64,000 nt of DNA from positions 677,377 through 741,376 of the forward strand of contig MNCI01020297.1 of NCBI GenBank assembly GCA_015680685.1, in the 5' to 3' direction. Both the position numbers and the translations under genes were made by a program. Source of the DNA: Gnetum montanum (Eukaryota > Streptophyta > Gnetopsida > Gnetales > Gnetaceae). Positions 1 to 10,599 of the stretch are shown piece after piece; the first letter of the stretch is position 1; every line of letters starts with the position of its first letter. Under the pieces are notes generated by a model. It was not told where the DNA came from, did not search any database, and saw nothing but the letters and a program-made list of their open reading frames with translations.

Positions 1-866
1 TATTTCATTCCTTACTCATAGCCTATCATAGCTCTTTCCCAATTTATTTGGTTGCCTACTTTTTCTACTCCATTGTTATTCAGAATTCCCCAATCTAGTA
101 ATGAATCATATTTTCTCCTATACCTATCTAATTTTAATTCATTAGGCATACTTTCTTCCAACACATTTGGATCTATTCTATACATGTGTACCCCCTTGAC
201 ATCATCACTTGTTACTTTAGCTCAACATATCCTTTACTTTCTTGGAATTGATCCACAACTTTTAGCACTACTTAATGATGTTATGCTTTTTATTCAAAGG
301 TTAGAAGAAAAAGTAGCTAAGGTTTTGGTTATGTAAGAGAACTCTTTTATTTCCTTGGATTAAGTCCTAAGTGATCCTCTGAGCTCTATTATTTCTATGC
401 TAGTTTTGCCTAAGGGAATTTCATTATAGTCCTTTGCAAAGTACAATGGAAAAATAGGAGATCCTATGAATCATATAATCACATTTAGAAATGAATGCAT
501 ACTTCTTGCCCCTTATCCTTACATAATGCTAAGGTATTGTTTATCTTTCTTTCCAGAAGAGTGTTATAATGGTATAGATCCATGTCTCATGGTTCTATCA
601 CCTCTTTAGAAAACCTATTAGTAGATTTTATTAAATGATTCAAGTTAAATATTTATCAAAGAATCCATGTTATGTCATTTGTAGCTATTAAAAAAGCTTC
701 AAATGCATCCATCAACAAGTTCATTTCTTACTAGATAACAACATCAACAAAATTACCATATCATTTGGAGGAATGTCACTTATAGGATGTTTTCAAAGTT
801 GTAGGTATTAACTATTTTAAAAAGACAATGAATTATCCTAAGATTCATTCTTTGAATGATGCTTTC
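1..866 (+). pseudogene. Element E: gag fragment, 5' part (split by element A)
   Basis: Decayed Gag-like coding sequence of an LTR retrotransposon whose own LTRs lie outside the window. Around 440-520 the translation reads KYNGKIGDPMNHI..TFRNEC, matching the plant Ty3/gypsy Gag pattern 'F.G.GDP..H...F...C'. Around 680-760 it reads like the later Gag block '..S..KFI..'. The frame ends with SLNDAF at the insertion point of element A. When A and one copy of the CTTTC repeat are left out, the frame runs on without interruption into 9272 onward. An open stretch at 52-336 (94 codons) lies upstream in the same orientation and could be more of the same ORF, but I do not recognise it. Several stops are present, so this is a relic. 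Confidence 0.6.
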
Positions 867-1737
867 TTATGAAAGAAGTTACTCTAGCAGTTTATTCTAA
901 TTATTAGAGTGGCAGTTTTTCGAATTATTAGTGGTAGTTTCTCTAAAATTAGAGTGGTAGTTTTTCTAATTATTAGAGTAGTTTCTCCCAAGCCTATAAA
1001 TATAGTACCCAAGTGCATAATTTAAGGGGAATTCTTGGAAGGGAGTCTTTCAAGGGAAGTCTTAGAGAAGTCTTTTAGGAGTCAAGTTAGAGTATTTTCC
1101 AAGTGCCTGCAACAATAGGTCTAAGTGTGGATAGATCTTTATTCGAGCATTGTGTACTTGAGCACACCTTGTGTACGACAATAAATAGAAGCTCTTGGAT
1201 TCATCCTTGTAGCACTTGATATTTTTTTCTTACTTATTTCTTTTATTTTATTTTCTTATGCATTTATTTTATTTTATTATTTTATTTTATTTTACATTTT
1301 TTATTAGCACACACAGTACGATCGCTTCAAGCATGTGTGTAACACTTGGTAACCCAATAACGATTAGCCTTTGGTAATCCTAATATTGTTGCACTAGTTC
1401 AGGATGTGTACAACAAGTCAGAACAGATACTGGTGTTAGGATTAGTTTAAAACCTAGTTAATCAGTAGTTAAGTTAAATTAGTCACTTAGTTATCTCTCT
1501 CCCTCCACCCTTATTAGTAGTAGGACATATAAAAACATAAAAGATATAAAAATCATATGCCTCAAACTTACTTAACCATACAATCATGACATACAAGTTA
1601 GTTTGGAAAGACAATGATCAACTAACCTATCCTTGTTCCACAAAGGTGCATAGGCACCTAGTCCTTGGAATTCAACTAGATCATGCATGAAAGGCTCATA
1701 TTCATGGTTGAGAGTAGGGGTACCTTGCTGCTCATCA
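867..1737 (+). repeat. Element A 5' LTR
   Basis: Matches 8380-9271 along its length. It starts at TGAAAGAAG (870) and ends CTCATCA at 1737, one base before the primer site. Three bases (TTA, 867-869) lie between the CTTTC target repeat and the TG. U3 carries about four imperfect units of roughly 23 bp (core 'ttattagagtggtagtttct') at 892-986, directly upstream of a TATA box. The R/U5 side includes an AATAAA at about 1180-1185. Confidence 0.9.
892..1002 (+). promoter_or_regulatory. U3 tandem array plus TATA box of the element A 5' LTR
   Basis: About four imperfect units of roughly 23 bp, containing ATTATTAGAGTGGTAG-like cores, end just before CCTATAAATA (TATAAATA at 995-1002). The 3' LTR has the same arrangement (about 8401-8520, TATA at 8532-8539) but with five units. 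The position immediately upstream of a TATA box suggests an enhancer array for retroelement transcription; this is inference. Confidence 0.6.
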
Positions 1738-1738
1738 T

Positions 1739-1756
1739 TGGCACCGTTTTCGGGGA
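1739..1756 (+). other. Element A primer binding site (tRNA-Asp type)
   Basis: TGGCACCGTTTTCGGGGA follows the LTR after a single T. Plant tRNA-Asp would pair with TGGCGCCGTTGCCGGGGA, so this copy differs at three positions. An Asp primer is usual for Athila-like elements. Confidence 0.85.
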
Positions 1757-2179
1757 CTTAGTTATTTGTGCGCTAACTAGAACATAGGAAATAATATACA
1801 TCATTGGAACAAACCCTTAGGGTTGATTGAGAAAATAATAGAAAATAATACATTGCACACTAAATATAAAAGTATCCTCCTTTTTCATACAAAAGTGCCT
1901 CATTGCCTAGGTCTGAAATATGAAACAATCGGCGACATAATACATATGACGTTGATCTGCTAGTTCCTCAACAAGTTCGAGTGGTATATATTCATCCTGA
2001 TGAGTATATATTAGACTTCATCTTTATCCTCCATCAAGATGAACAACTATGTTGGTAAGACTTACAAGGTAACATACTGTTGCCTCTTGATCGTTCAATC
2101 CTGAGCATGCTTCTTCATGCTCTCACATGAATTGGCATGCTACACTTACATGTAGAATACATTGTGCAAGACCATGACT

Positions 2180-3790
2180 CAAGAGAATACTATCTCATAG
2201 AGGCACAACATCAAAGGGACTTGCAATAGGAGAGGCATCATAAGTCTTTGAAGGATAAGTGGTCCTAGGATGCCCCACATGTCTTAAGTGAAAATGAGGG
2301 TGGTGAACCTACCTTAGGTAGTTGGCCACATAACGATGTTCCTTCCCTTGACTTTGGCCAAGCGGTTGTGTATAAGGACCTTCATTCCATTATTCATAAA
2401 GGGTCTACAAAAGGGACACGAACTGATGATAAAGGTGGACATTCTAATCGCAATTGCGATCAAGGCGAGATCATAGAAAAGAAGGTAGGAAACACCATCA
2501 TGGTGACGGTTCTCCTTCTTCCTTACCTTCATCATCTCCTTCACCCTCTCTTTCAATATCCAGACATGATCATAAAGACAAAGATCATGGGCATAAAGGT
2601 AGGCCAAGTGGAAGTCATAGATGAAACAACCAAGAAAGGGGATTAGGGCACTCTAGAGAGTCATGACATAGAAGAAGGGAGAGTAGGGAACAACGTAGGC
2701 ATCATAGACACCATGGATGAGATGATCATGATGAACCCCTACTTGCTAGTTGAAGAATGTTGAACATATTTGAGGCTATTAGAATTCCAACAAGGGACCA
2801 GAAAGATAGTAGGATCAAGAGATTAGATATGAACAATATCTCACAATTTGAATGGGGATACAACATTGATCCTCAAAATCACTTACAAACATTCCATGAT
2901 GCATGTGCCTTACAAAATATAGAGAACAAATGGCAAAAACCTAAGCTGTTTCCAAAGACACTAGTTAAAGAAATGGAAAGCTGGTACCAGTCTTTAGAAC
3001 CAAAATCCATTCATAGATGGAGTACTATGTTAAAACTATTTAATGACAAGTACGAAATGTACTCCCAAGTGTCTAACTTGCGAAAGCAAATCCAAGGCTG
3101 AAAACAAGGAGGACATGAACCCTTAGATGCTATCATGGGTCAATACTATGCACTATTACATCGTTGTCCTAGCCATGGTTATTTTCAAAGGGATCAACTA
3201 CGCCATCTCATAGATGGGCTCTAGCACGAAATTGGGACTTATGCCCAAGGAAGACTATCCAAGGATAGGTCCCATCAAATTCAATGACTATTAGAGCAAG
3301 TTGCTAAGGAAGAAGGTGAGCTACAAAAGAGAGAAAGTGTGGAAGAGTATAAGTGAGATCCTTCCCTCTGGAAGAGTGGAGTAATATTTTTTAAGGATGA
3401 AGAAGAGTCACCACTCAAAGAGATGGTGAATAGGAAAACTTTTTTTATCCAAAAGATGACATCAAAAGTTTCAGAAAAGGTAGACCAAATGTGGGATTCC
3501 CTAGATAATAGATTTTAAACTATTCTTAAAATAGTAAAGGAGTCTAGAGAGCAAGGTAGTGAGAAAAAAAATAGGTTGAACATGCACATAGCAAGGGTAA
3601 GGGCAAAGTTGCCATCATTGAAGAGGTTGCGGATTCTAAAATAGACAATGATAGTGGATGTGAGATATGTCAATATGACCATCCTACGGGATGTTACCCT
3701 CTAATCTTACATCTGTAGGAGTTTGGGATGCATGCACTCAACCAATGATTGAACAAAAGGAAAACACCCCGAAGGTTACCTTACCCTCAA
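2180..3790 (+). pseudogene. Element A gag (degenerate)
   Basis: Nucleocapsid/capsid precursor relic. The best open block is 2757-3101, with MLNIFEAIRIPT, LDMNNISQFEWGY, HLQTFHDACALQNI, SWYQSLEP and KLFNDKY in order, the core of plant Ty3/gypsy Gag. The block after that (WKQGG.EPLDAIMGQYYALLHRCPSHGY) continues in frame. A compact zinc-knuckle CEICQYDHPTGC is encoded at 3659-3694, with spacing CX2CX3HX3C instead of the usual CX2CX4HX4C. A proline/glutamine/histidine-rich tail follows to about 4320. Stops at several points make it non-functional. Confidence 0.8.
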
Positions 3791-4469
3791 GTTAACTAAA
3801 GAAAATTCCACCAACCCTTAACGTATTATCCAAGTGGAACTCCACCACAACCAATTGAGAAATATCAACAGTGGAAGCATCCAAAATCATGGGGAATTCC
3901 ACCACCAAGGCAACAATATTCTTATTGTCAACCATATGGATATTACGTGCAGCAACCAATCTCCCCACGTGACTCTACTGGTCACATCACTTCTCAACGT
4001 CACTACCAAGACCACAAGTATTATGGGACTCCCTTTTCTATGGGTGATATTCCTCAAGCATATCATCCTTCTCATTCGGAAGCATCTCTTCCACCAATAG
4101 CTCCACTACCACCTACTCCCCTGATGCAAGGTGAAATCCCTACCCATCTGAAGCAACATAATGCCAAGAGGGCTATTGACTCTCAACCCACTATTGATTC
4201 CAACAACCACATAAAGAAAAGACCTTTCTTTAGAACCAACAATCCAACCAAGCCCTTGCAATCACAAGTAGCTAATTTCTTAGATGCCTTAGTATCAATC
4301 AAAACTTTGAAGCCCCCTTGAACTGAACCACCACACTCAATGCATATGGTCATGTTAACACATGCCATCACTGATTGGATCAAAGCTGGACACATTTCCA
4401 AGAAATTATCTAATCCTAGGAGTCCTCTAATATACTTACAAATCATTGGAAATACACCGTGAAAGGCTA

Positions 4470-5022
4470 TTTTGGATTCAAGTTCCAGTGTCAACTTGAT
4501 TTCTCAAGAAATGTACAAGGCCTAGAACCTACCTCCATTGAAGAAGAGCAACATTCATCTAGAGTTGGCTGATCAGTCCATCACTGTTCCATTGGGACTG
4601 GTGGAAGACATTGTTACCATTGTTTGTGTGTGGTTGTACCCAGCTGACTTCCTAGTGATTCGGGTGAACAATGGTAGGGGGAACTTCCCAATCATAATGG
4701 GAAGAGCATGGCTAAGCACCATTGATGCATGCCTAGGAATCCATGATCTTTCCCTAGAAATATTAAAGGANGATGTAGGCAATGTTAAACTTTGCACAAA
4801 CCATGACCTCTACACACAATTACACCCTGTGTCACTATATGTAATGCATGGAACNTCCACACAACAAGAAGGCATCCAGTGTATGACAGCTAATCAAGAA
4901 AGCAGTTCACTCATATGCATGGAACCAACTGAGGGTTTGACTTACACTTACATCAATAGCATAGATGCATTAGAGCAATTCCACCACAAAATTCCAAGTC
5001 TTAACCTTGAAAATATCAACTA
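4470..5022 (+). pseudogene. Element A aspartic protease region
   Basis: Retroviral-type aspartic protease relic between gag and RT. The active-site block is read as ILDSSSSVNLIS at about 4470-4505, where the functional family has D-(S/L)-G-A; the glycine is replaced here, so it should be inactive. The downstream text LPPLKKSNIHLELADQSITVPLG, broken after YKA by one stop, and PADFLVI..NNGRGNFPIIMGRAWLS is shared with the same region of elements B and D. The stretch 4538-5023 stays open for 161 codons. Two N bases occur at 4771 and 4855. Confidence 0.7.
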
Positions 5023-5199
5023 GGGGAAGTTGGAAATCCCTGAAAAATTTAAGCAGGAGCCCCTCGAGTTAAAACCATTACCCACTAGTATGGAATACAT
5101 GTTTCTTAAAAATATAAAACTAGTAATTATCAACAGTAAGCTTGCTCCTCAATAGAAAGAAGAACTCTTGAAGATAATCAATAGATGGTAAAAAGCCTT

Positions 5200-6050
5200 C
5201 ACTTGGTCATATCCTGAATTAATCAAAATATATCCTAGGATATGCCAACATAGGAATTACATTGACCCCTCCATGAAGCCTTGAAGACAACTGCAAAGGT
5301 GTTTGAACCTAAAGCTGAAGCAAGTAGTCAAGGAAAAAATTGAACAACTTCTCAAGAATGGGTTCATATACCCCACTGCTGAAAGTGAATGGGTTAGCCC
5401 CTTATTTATTGTGCCTAAAAAGGGAGGAAAATGGAGGGTGTGCATAGATTTTAGGCTACTGAATATGGCAACATTCAAAGATCACTTTCTATTGCCATTT
5501 GTTGACTAAGTCTTAGACACCATCACAAGGCATCGCTACTATAGTTTTTTGGATGGATATTGTGGATATAATCAAATACAAATAACCCCAGAAGACCAAG
5601 CCAAGACTACATTCACCGGTTCTTGGGGAACATTTTCATACAAACAAATGTCGTTTAACTTGTGTAATGCTCCTACAACATTTTAATGACTAGTTCTAAG
5701 AATCTTCCAACAACGGATAGGAAATGCTGTAGAAGTCTTTATAGATGATTTCTCCACCTATGGAGAAAACTTTGATTAATCCTTGGACCATTTGGAGTAA
5801 GTGTTAAGAAGATGTGTAAAAACCAATTTGAGGCTCAACTAGCAGAAAAGCCATTTGATGGTCCAAGAGGGTGTAGTACTAGGGCACAACATCTCACACA
5901 TAGGGATAGAGGTAGACCCTAAGAAAATCAAAGTTATCCAAGGAATTACCCATGAACTAGGAACTATCAAAGATATTTGGTCATTCCGTGGACATACTGG
6001 CTACCTCCATAAACTATCCATGGCAAGTGACCTCAACCTTGACCTTGATC
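5200..6050 (+). pseudogene. Element A reverse transcriptase
   Basis: Ty3/gypsy RT relic of the Athila type. In order: KEKIEQLLKNGFIYP, EWVSPLFIVPKKGGKWRVCI, KDHFLLPFVD, FLDGYCGYNQIQITPEDQ, TFSYKQMSFNLCNAPTTF, then the catalytic VFIDDFSTYG at about 5734-5760 with both aspartates retained. VQEGVVLGHNIS and GIEVDPKKIKVIQGI close the domain. At least six in-frame stops are present. After SFRGHTGYL (about 5975-6010) the text breaks off and jumps to the end of integrase, so RNase H and most of integrase have been deleted. Confidence 0.85.
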
Positions 6051-6059
6051 TAGCATAGA

Positions 6060-6415
6060 AACAACGGTTAGTAATCCTTAACTTGCTAGATGAAAATAGA
6101 TTAGCTACCCTGTCATCTAATGAATTTCACAAGGCATTCAATAAACAACATTATGAGCTAAGAATTAGGAAAGTTAAATATCAGATAGGAGATAAGGTTC
6201 TCTACTAGAATCCCAGACATGTGCCACAATGTACTAAATTTCAAACACTATGGGAAGGACCTTATATTATTTATGCAACTTTTTATTCAGGGGCCATGAA
6301 AATATACAAACCTGAAAGCCCAAACAAGAAACTGTTGATCAATGTACAACAAACCAAACCTTTCCATGAGCTTAGGACAACTAGTACACATGCTACCTCT
6401 CTTGATGGATAACCT
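6060..6415 (+). pseudogene. Element A integrase C-terminal fragment
   Basis: Reads LLDENRLATLSSNEF, YELRIRKVKYQIGDKVLY, then FQTLWEGPYIIYATF and KLLINVQQTKPFHEL. This is the familiar C-terminal segment of plant gypsy integrases ('..GDKVL......GPF.I......G......INGHRLK'). The HHCC and DDE parts are absent. Element B, on the opposite strand, still has them, so this is a deletion specific to A at about 6015-6060. Confidence 0.75.
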
Positions 6416-6442
6416 TGCTCACTATTTCAAATCTCCTCCTTC

Positions 6443-6466
6443 CAACTTAGTCATGGGGGAGATGGC
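6443..6466 (+). other. Polypurine-tract-like motif just after pol (element A)
   Basis: CTTAGTCATGGGGGAGATGG lies directly downstream of the integrase end. It nearly duplicates the terminal tracts of the family (GTCATGGGGGTA in C and D). Counterparts occur at the same place in B (about 10495-10520, minus), C (about 33600-33625, minus) and D (about 41070-41090). It could be a second plus-strand primer or a relic of a duplicated 3' end; no function is shown. Confidence 0.45.
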
Positions 6467-8370
6467 TACCTATGCTAACCATTCTAGACCCTTATTTATT
6501 TTTGAATTTTTGTTTTACATGTCTTTTGTTTCACACATTTTTTCAGCTTTTCTTATTTTTTTTACATCATCATTCATATTTTTACTATTTTTTTGATTGC
6601 TTGATTTACTTTTATTCATCATCCAATAAGTGCTCATGATGGTGGATTGAATTATATCATATTGATTACTAATGTTTGGCTTTTATCTTTGAATTATGAT
6701 GCTGATATTAAGGTATGGTTCTTTTGGTAAAATAGGCAATGAGTCCACATCATCCACTCATCCATACAAATCTATGGTTTTCTTTGGCTTGGAACTGTAT
6801 AGTCCCTCTTTTTCTAAGTAAAATTTTAATGAATTGGTGCATAGGTATTTTTCAAACCAAAGAAAGACTCAAAGGATGAAAAGGGTGTGACTTTAAGGGG
6901 ATTTGATGCATTTGTGCTAGCCATTCTCTTGGGTGCTTGGATGATTTTTCTTAGGTTTTTTGCCATTCTAACATTGTTCAAAAATCAGGAAGCTGAGTGA
7001 GTAAAAATAACTCTTTGCATGGTGTGGTTCTCATGCAAAAAAAAAAAGAGTGAGATTTGAAAGCACACCCCTTAGACATAATAAAGTAATATGGGCTACA
7101 CGCATTGGTTATGGAACTAGAAAGACATGTTACCCATACCTGAAGGTTCCCTCTAACTAAGGCCCTTTCTCGCTTCCTACTTCTCCATGTTGCTCTCTTC
7201 AAAATGGTGGTGACTATTTGTGGAAGCATTCTTGTTGCTTCAAGTGGATGGATTGGTCAAGTGTGTTGATGTGAGGTCACTGGATGTGGGTTGTTTGAGT
7301 CCTAATTTGGGATGAGTTCTACTCAGTCACATTAACCATAATATACCCAAGGGTCTTTACACAACCTTGTTCTTGGGATTCCATTCCATTCTCTCCTCTT
7401 CATCTTTCTTCCCATTTTTCACCTAATTTTCAATTTTATCATTAGTTTTTTCTAGGTTGATGCATTTTTTTTCTTTGATGAATCCTTGTGGATAAGTTTT
7501 TAACTCTTGCTTCCAAATGACATTCCTAGAACCTACGAACTTTTTAGTTTGTGGGTTTGTCAGGGCATAAAAGGCATGAGCCTACTTTGGGGAGGACCCA
7601 CTAGCATTTCTTTTTGGTGCAATTGTTAACTTCTTTTCCTTAAACATTTCTTGTAATCAATCAATTTTTGTTTCATCCCCATCCATGACATCCATTTTAT
7701 TGGCATTGCCATTGATATTTTTTTCCCATCTTTCCTGTTGCTCATATTTTTCCATCTTATATCTACTAAAGGTTCGCTCTTAGTCATGGGTGCCTTGGCA
7801 CAAATTTTTCAATTTTCTCCATTTTACTATTCACCTAACCCCTACACCTTAGGTAGTCACCTATGATAAATCTTTGAACCAGTTTCTACCATAACCACAA
7901 CTCAACCAATGAGCTTCATATCGAGGGAAGGTATCAATTGCATTATGGTTTATCTATCCTTCCTCATTTGTGACTATGTTGTGTGTGTAGATGGCAATCA
8001 TACAAACAATGGACTAGGCTTGTAGGAAGCACTCAGGATGGACTAGAACTAGAGCATTTACGAAAAGAGCAAGTTTGGTGGTATGGCTATGGATAAACAA
8101 CGAAAGGTGCAATCTTAGCATTGGCGGCAACACACTTCATTTTCTTTCTCTCTCTTTCTCTACAAGCTGCCAAATAAAGGCTTGGATGTCATTTATGTAC
8201 GAGTGTTTACCACAATGGTCATGAACACTAATGTTTTAATATGCTTATTGATCCATTCACTAGGCATGTTGAGTCTATCATCCCATTCCACCATTAGTTG
8301 TTAATTAGTCAATAATCCCATACCTTCCCAATATTCTATAAGGAACTCGAGGATGAGTTTTCATTCATTC
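6467..8370 (+). other. Element A 3' non-coding region
   Basis: About 1.9 kb between pol and the polypurine tract with no usable reading frame. Its left part (6700-7250) is colinear with the 3' regions of B (9570-10245, minus) and D (41100-42300), which share a block around 'gtccacatcatcca'. At 7780-7800 the text CTCTTAGTCATGGGTGCC resembles the putative start of the extra ORF in C (31963) and D (42854), but no long frame follows, so that ORF seems largely lost here. Confidence 0.5.
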
Positions 8371-8379
8371 GTGGGGGTA
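8371..8379 (+). other. Element A polypurine tract
   Basis: GTGGGGGTA directly precedes TGATGAGAG at the 3' LTR start. The two bases TA between the G-run and TG would be the ones normally removed by integrase. Confidence 0.75.
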
Positions 8380-9271
8380 TGATGAGAGTTTTTACTCTAT
8401 GGTTTATTCTAATTATTAGAATGGTAGTTTTTCTAATTATTAGAGTGGAAGTTTCTCTAAAATTAGAGTGGTAGTTTCTCTAAAATTAAAGTGGTAGTTT
8501 TTCTAATTATTAGAGTAGTTGCTCCCAAGCCTATAAATACAATGCCCAAGGGCACAATTTAAGGGGAAGTCTTAGAAGGAAGTCTTTCAAGGAAAGTCTT
8601 AGAGAATTCTTTTAGAAGTCAAGTTAGAGTATTTTCCAAGTGCCCGCAGTAGGAGGTCTAAGTGTGGATAGATCTTTATTCGAGAATTGTGTACTTGAGC
8701 ACACCTTATGTATGGAAATAAAGATGAGCTCTTGGATTCATCCTTGTAGCACTTGAGATTTTTTTTCTTACTCATTTATTTTATCTTCTTCTACATTTAT
8801 TTTATCTTATCATTTTATTTTATTTTACATTTCTGTTATTAGCACACACAGTACGATCACTTCGAGCATGTGTGTAACACTTGGTAACCCAATAATGATT
8901 AGCATTTGGTAATCCTAGTAGTGTTGCATTGGTTCAAGATGTGTATAGTAAGTGAGAATGAATACTAGTGTTAGGATTAGGTTAAAGCCTAGGTAATCCA
9001 TAGTTAAGTTAAATTAGTCACTTAGTTATCTCTCTCTCTCCTCCCTTATTAGTAGCAAGACATAAAACATAAAAGCTATAAAAATCATATGCCTCAAACT
9101 TACTTAACAGTATAATTGTGACACACAGGTAAGTTTTGGAAGACAACAATCAACCAACCCATCATTGTTCCACAAAGGTGCATAGGAACTTAGTCTTTGG
9201 AATTTGACCAGATCATGCGTGAAATGCTTGTATTCATATGGTTGAGCGTAGGGGTACCTCACCGCTCATCA
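8380..9271 (+). repeat. Element A 3' LTR
   Basis: Second copy of 867-1737. It starts TGATGAGAG and ends CTCATCA. It has five U3 units of about 23 bp against four in the 5' LTR, a TATA box CTATAAATAC at 8531-8540, and the same R/U5 text. It is followed at once by the target repeat CTTTC (9272-9276) and the continuation of element E. Confidence 0.9.
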
Positions 9272-9560
9272 CTTTCCTAGCTACTAGACATATTGAAGAA
9301 GCTTTCATTCAACATAGTGACTAGGAATTCTTGCAAATCCATAACAAAGCTTACAAGACTATGAAATAAGAGAAGACATAACTAACTTCTTAAGGTATTT
9401 CTTCCTTTCCTAAGGAACAAATAAATGCTCCCTTAACTACTTCTTCTATAACTTAGCAATGAAAATCTCAATGAAATTGAGATTAGTAGACTAAAATACC
9501 TATGAGTTATTCTCTTCTTTTTAACAATCTTCTTTCGCATGAACATCTTAAGAGGAAATA
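9272..9560 (+). pseudogene. Element E: gag fragment, 3' part
   Basis: Continuation of the gag relic at 1-866 after element A. Across the CTTTC repeat the codons run SLNDAF-LATRHIEEAF, the 'Y..A..IEEA' block found in plant gypsy Gag. Stops appear soon after. The right boundary with the 3' region of element B is not sharp; resemblance to B/A 3' sequence begins at about 9560-9600. Confidence 0.5.
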
Positions 9561-9569
9561 AGTTTTTGA

Positions 9570-10590
9570 TTAGGTAAGAGATCAAAACTAGTCACTTTTA
9601 GTAACTTTGCATCACTACTCTAAGATCAAACCATCCCCTCAAAACACAAGAATGCTCCCAAAAATCAATCACCATTATTTATTAGAGAAACAAAGAGAAC
9701 CAAGAATTGAGAAAGGGCATTGTTTACATGTCTTTCTAGTCCAATAACTAGTACTTGTGGCCCATTATTTTGTCAAAGGCATGTGCTTTAAATTCACATC
9801 ATGTTTTTCTTATGGATTTTATGTTTTTATAGATTTTTGGATTGCAACCACACCATGAAAAGAATTATTCAACTTTCTATTATTAGTTGACATGAAATGG
9901 TAAGAAATCCATGAAAAACACTTATGCACCCAAGTAGAGATGAACAAAGAGTACCAAGTCTCCTTGAAGTCACATCCTTTTCAAACCTTTGAATCTTTCC
10001 CAAGCTTGGAAACTGCCAAGATCACAAGTTTGTTAAAGTTTCATTAAAGGAACCTCATATTTCCAAAACAAAGAAAACCATACAGTTTGTGGATGATTGG
10101 ATGATGTGGAATCACTACCTATTTCATGAAAAGGAAACTTTGTCTTAGTGATCAGTCATCAAAATTCAAAAAAAGAAACCTAACATTCGCAATCAAAAAC
10201 ATTAGGTACAAACAACCATTGGAAAATAGCTATAGCATTACCATGTCCTATTGGCAATAAAGCAATTTTATTAGAGAACAAAATACATTCATACCAAAAT
10301 AAAGGAAAATATAAAAGAAATTGTAAAATATTGAGGAAAAATAAAACATACTAATGATGTTGTAAAACAAAAATAGGAAAAATAACAAAGTGTAAAATAT
10401 ATATATATCTAAAAACAAAGAAAGTATAAAATAAAAAGATGTAAAAAAAAGTAGAAAAACTGAAGAGCAATTATAATGATTAGCATAGATGGCCATCTCT
10501 CCTATGATTGAGTTGGAAGAAGGAGATCTAAAAAATTGAGTGAGGTTGTTCATCGAAGGAGGTGTTGATTTCACTGGCTTACTTGGGCTC
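9570..10590 (-). other. Element B 3' region with post-pol conserved motif
   Basis: The complement is colinear with element A 6420-7250, including the block after pol (SIIGEMAIYANH, matching A's VMGEMATYANHS) and the 'ccacatcatccaatcatcc' stretch. The 10248-10592 frame (114 codons, minus) covers the post-pol segment and is hydrophobic at its end, but it is out of step with any known domain. No extra 3' ORF is visible before the element is cut. Confidence 0.55.
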
Positions 10591-10599
10591 ATGGAAAGG

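Larger units (their letters stand above)
867..9271 (+). mobile_element. Element A: Athila-like Ty3/gypsy LTR retrotransposon, internally deleted
   Basis: Complete but defective LTR retrotransposon of about 8.4 kb. The order is 5' LTR (about 867-1737), tRNA-Asp-type primer site, gag, protease, RT, a C-terminal scrap of integrase, a non-coding 3' region, polypurine tract, and 3' LTR (8380-9271). RT wording such as KDHF.LPFVD, FLDGYCGYNQI and GHNIS..GIEVD is typical of the Athila branch of Ty3/gypsy. The pentamer CTTTC flanks the element (862-866 and 9272-9276), and joining across it restores an open gag frame of the host element E, which confirms the boundaries. RNase H and the catalytic core of integrase are missing. 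Many stops are present, and two ambiguous bases (4771, 4855) fall in the protease region. Confidence 0.9.

Noticed and set aside
4771-4855. Ambiguous bases (N at 4771 and 4855) as biological breaks
   Set aside because: They are single unresolved bases inside an otherwise open frame, probably base-call ambiguity.
10398-10410. TA run as a promoter TATA box
   Set aside because: It lies in the AT-rich 3' region of element B with no U3 or coding sequence in the right orientation nearby.
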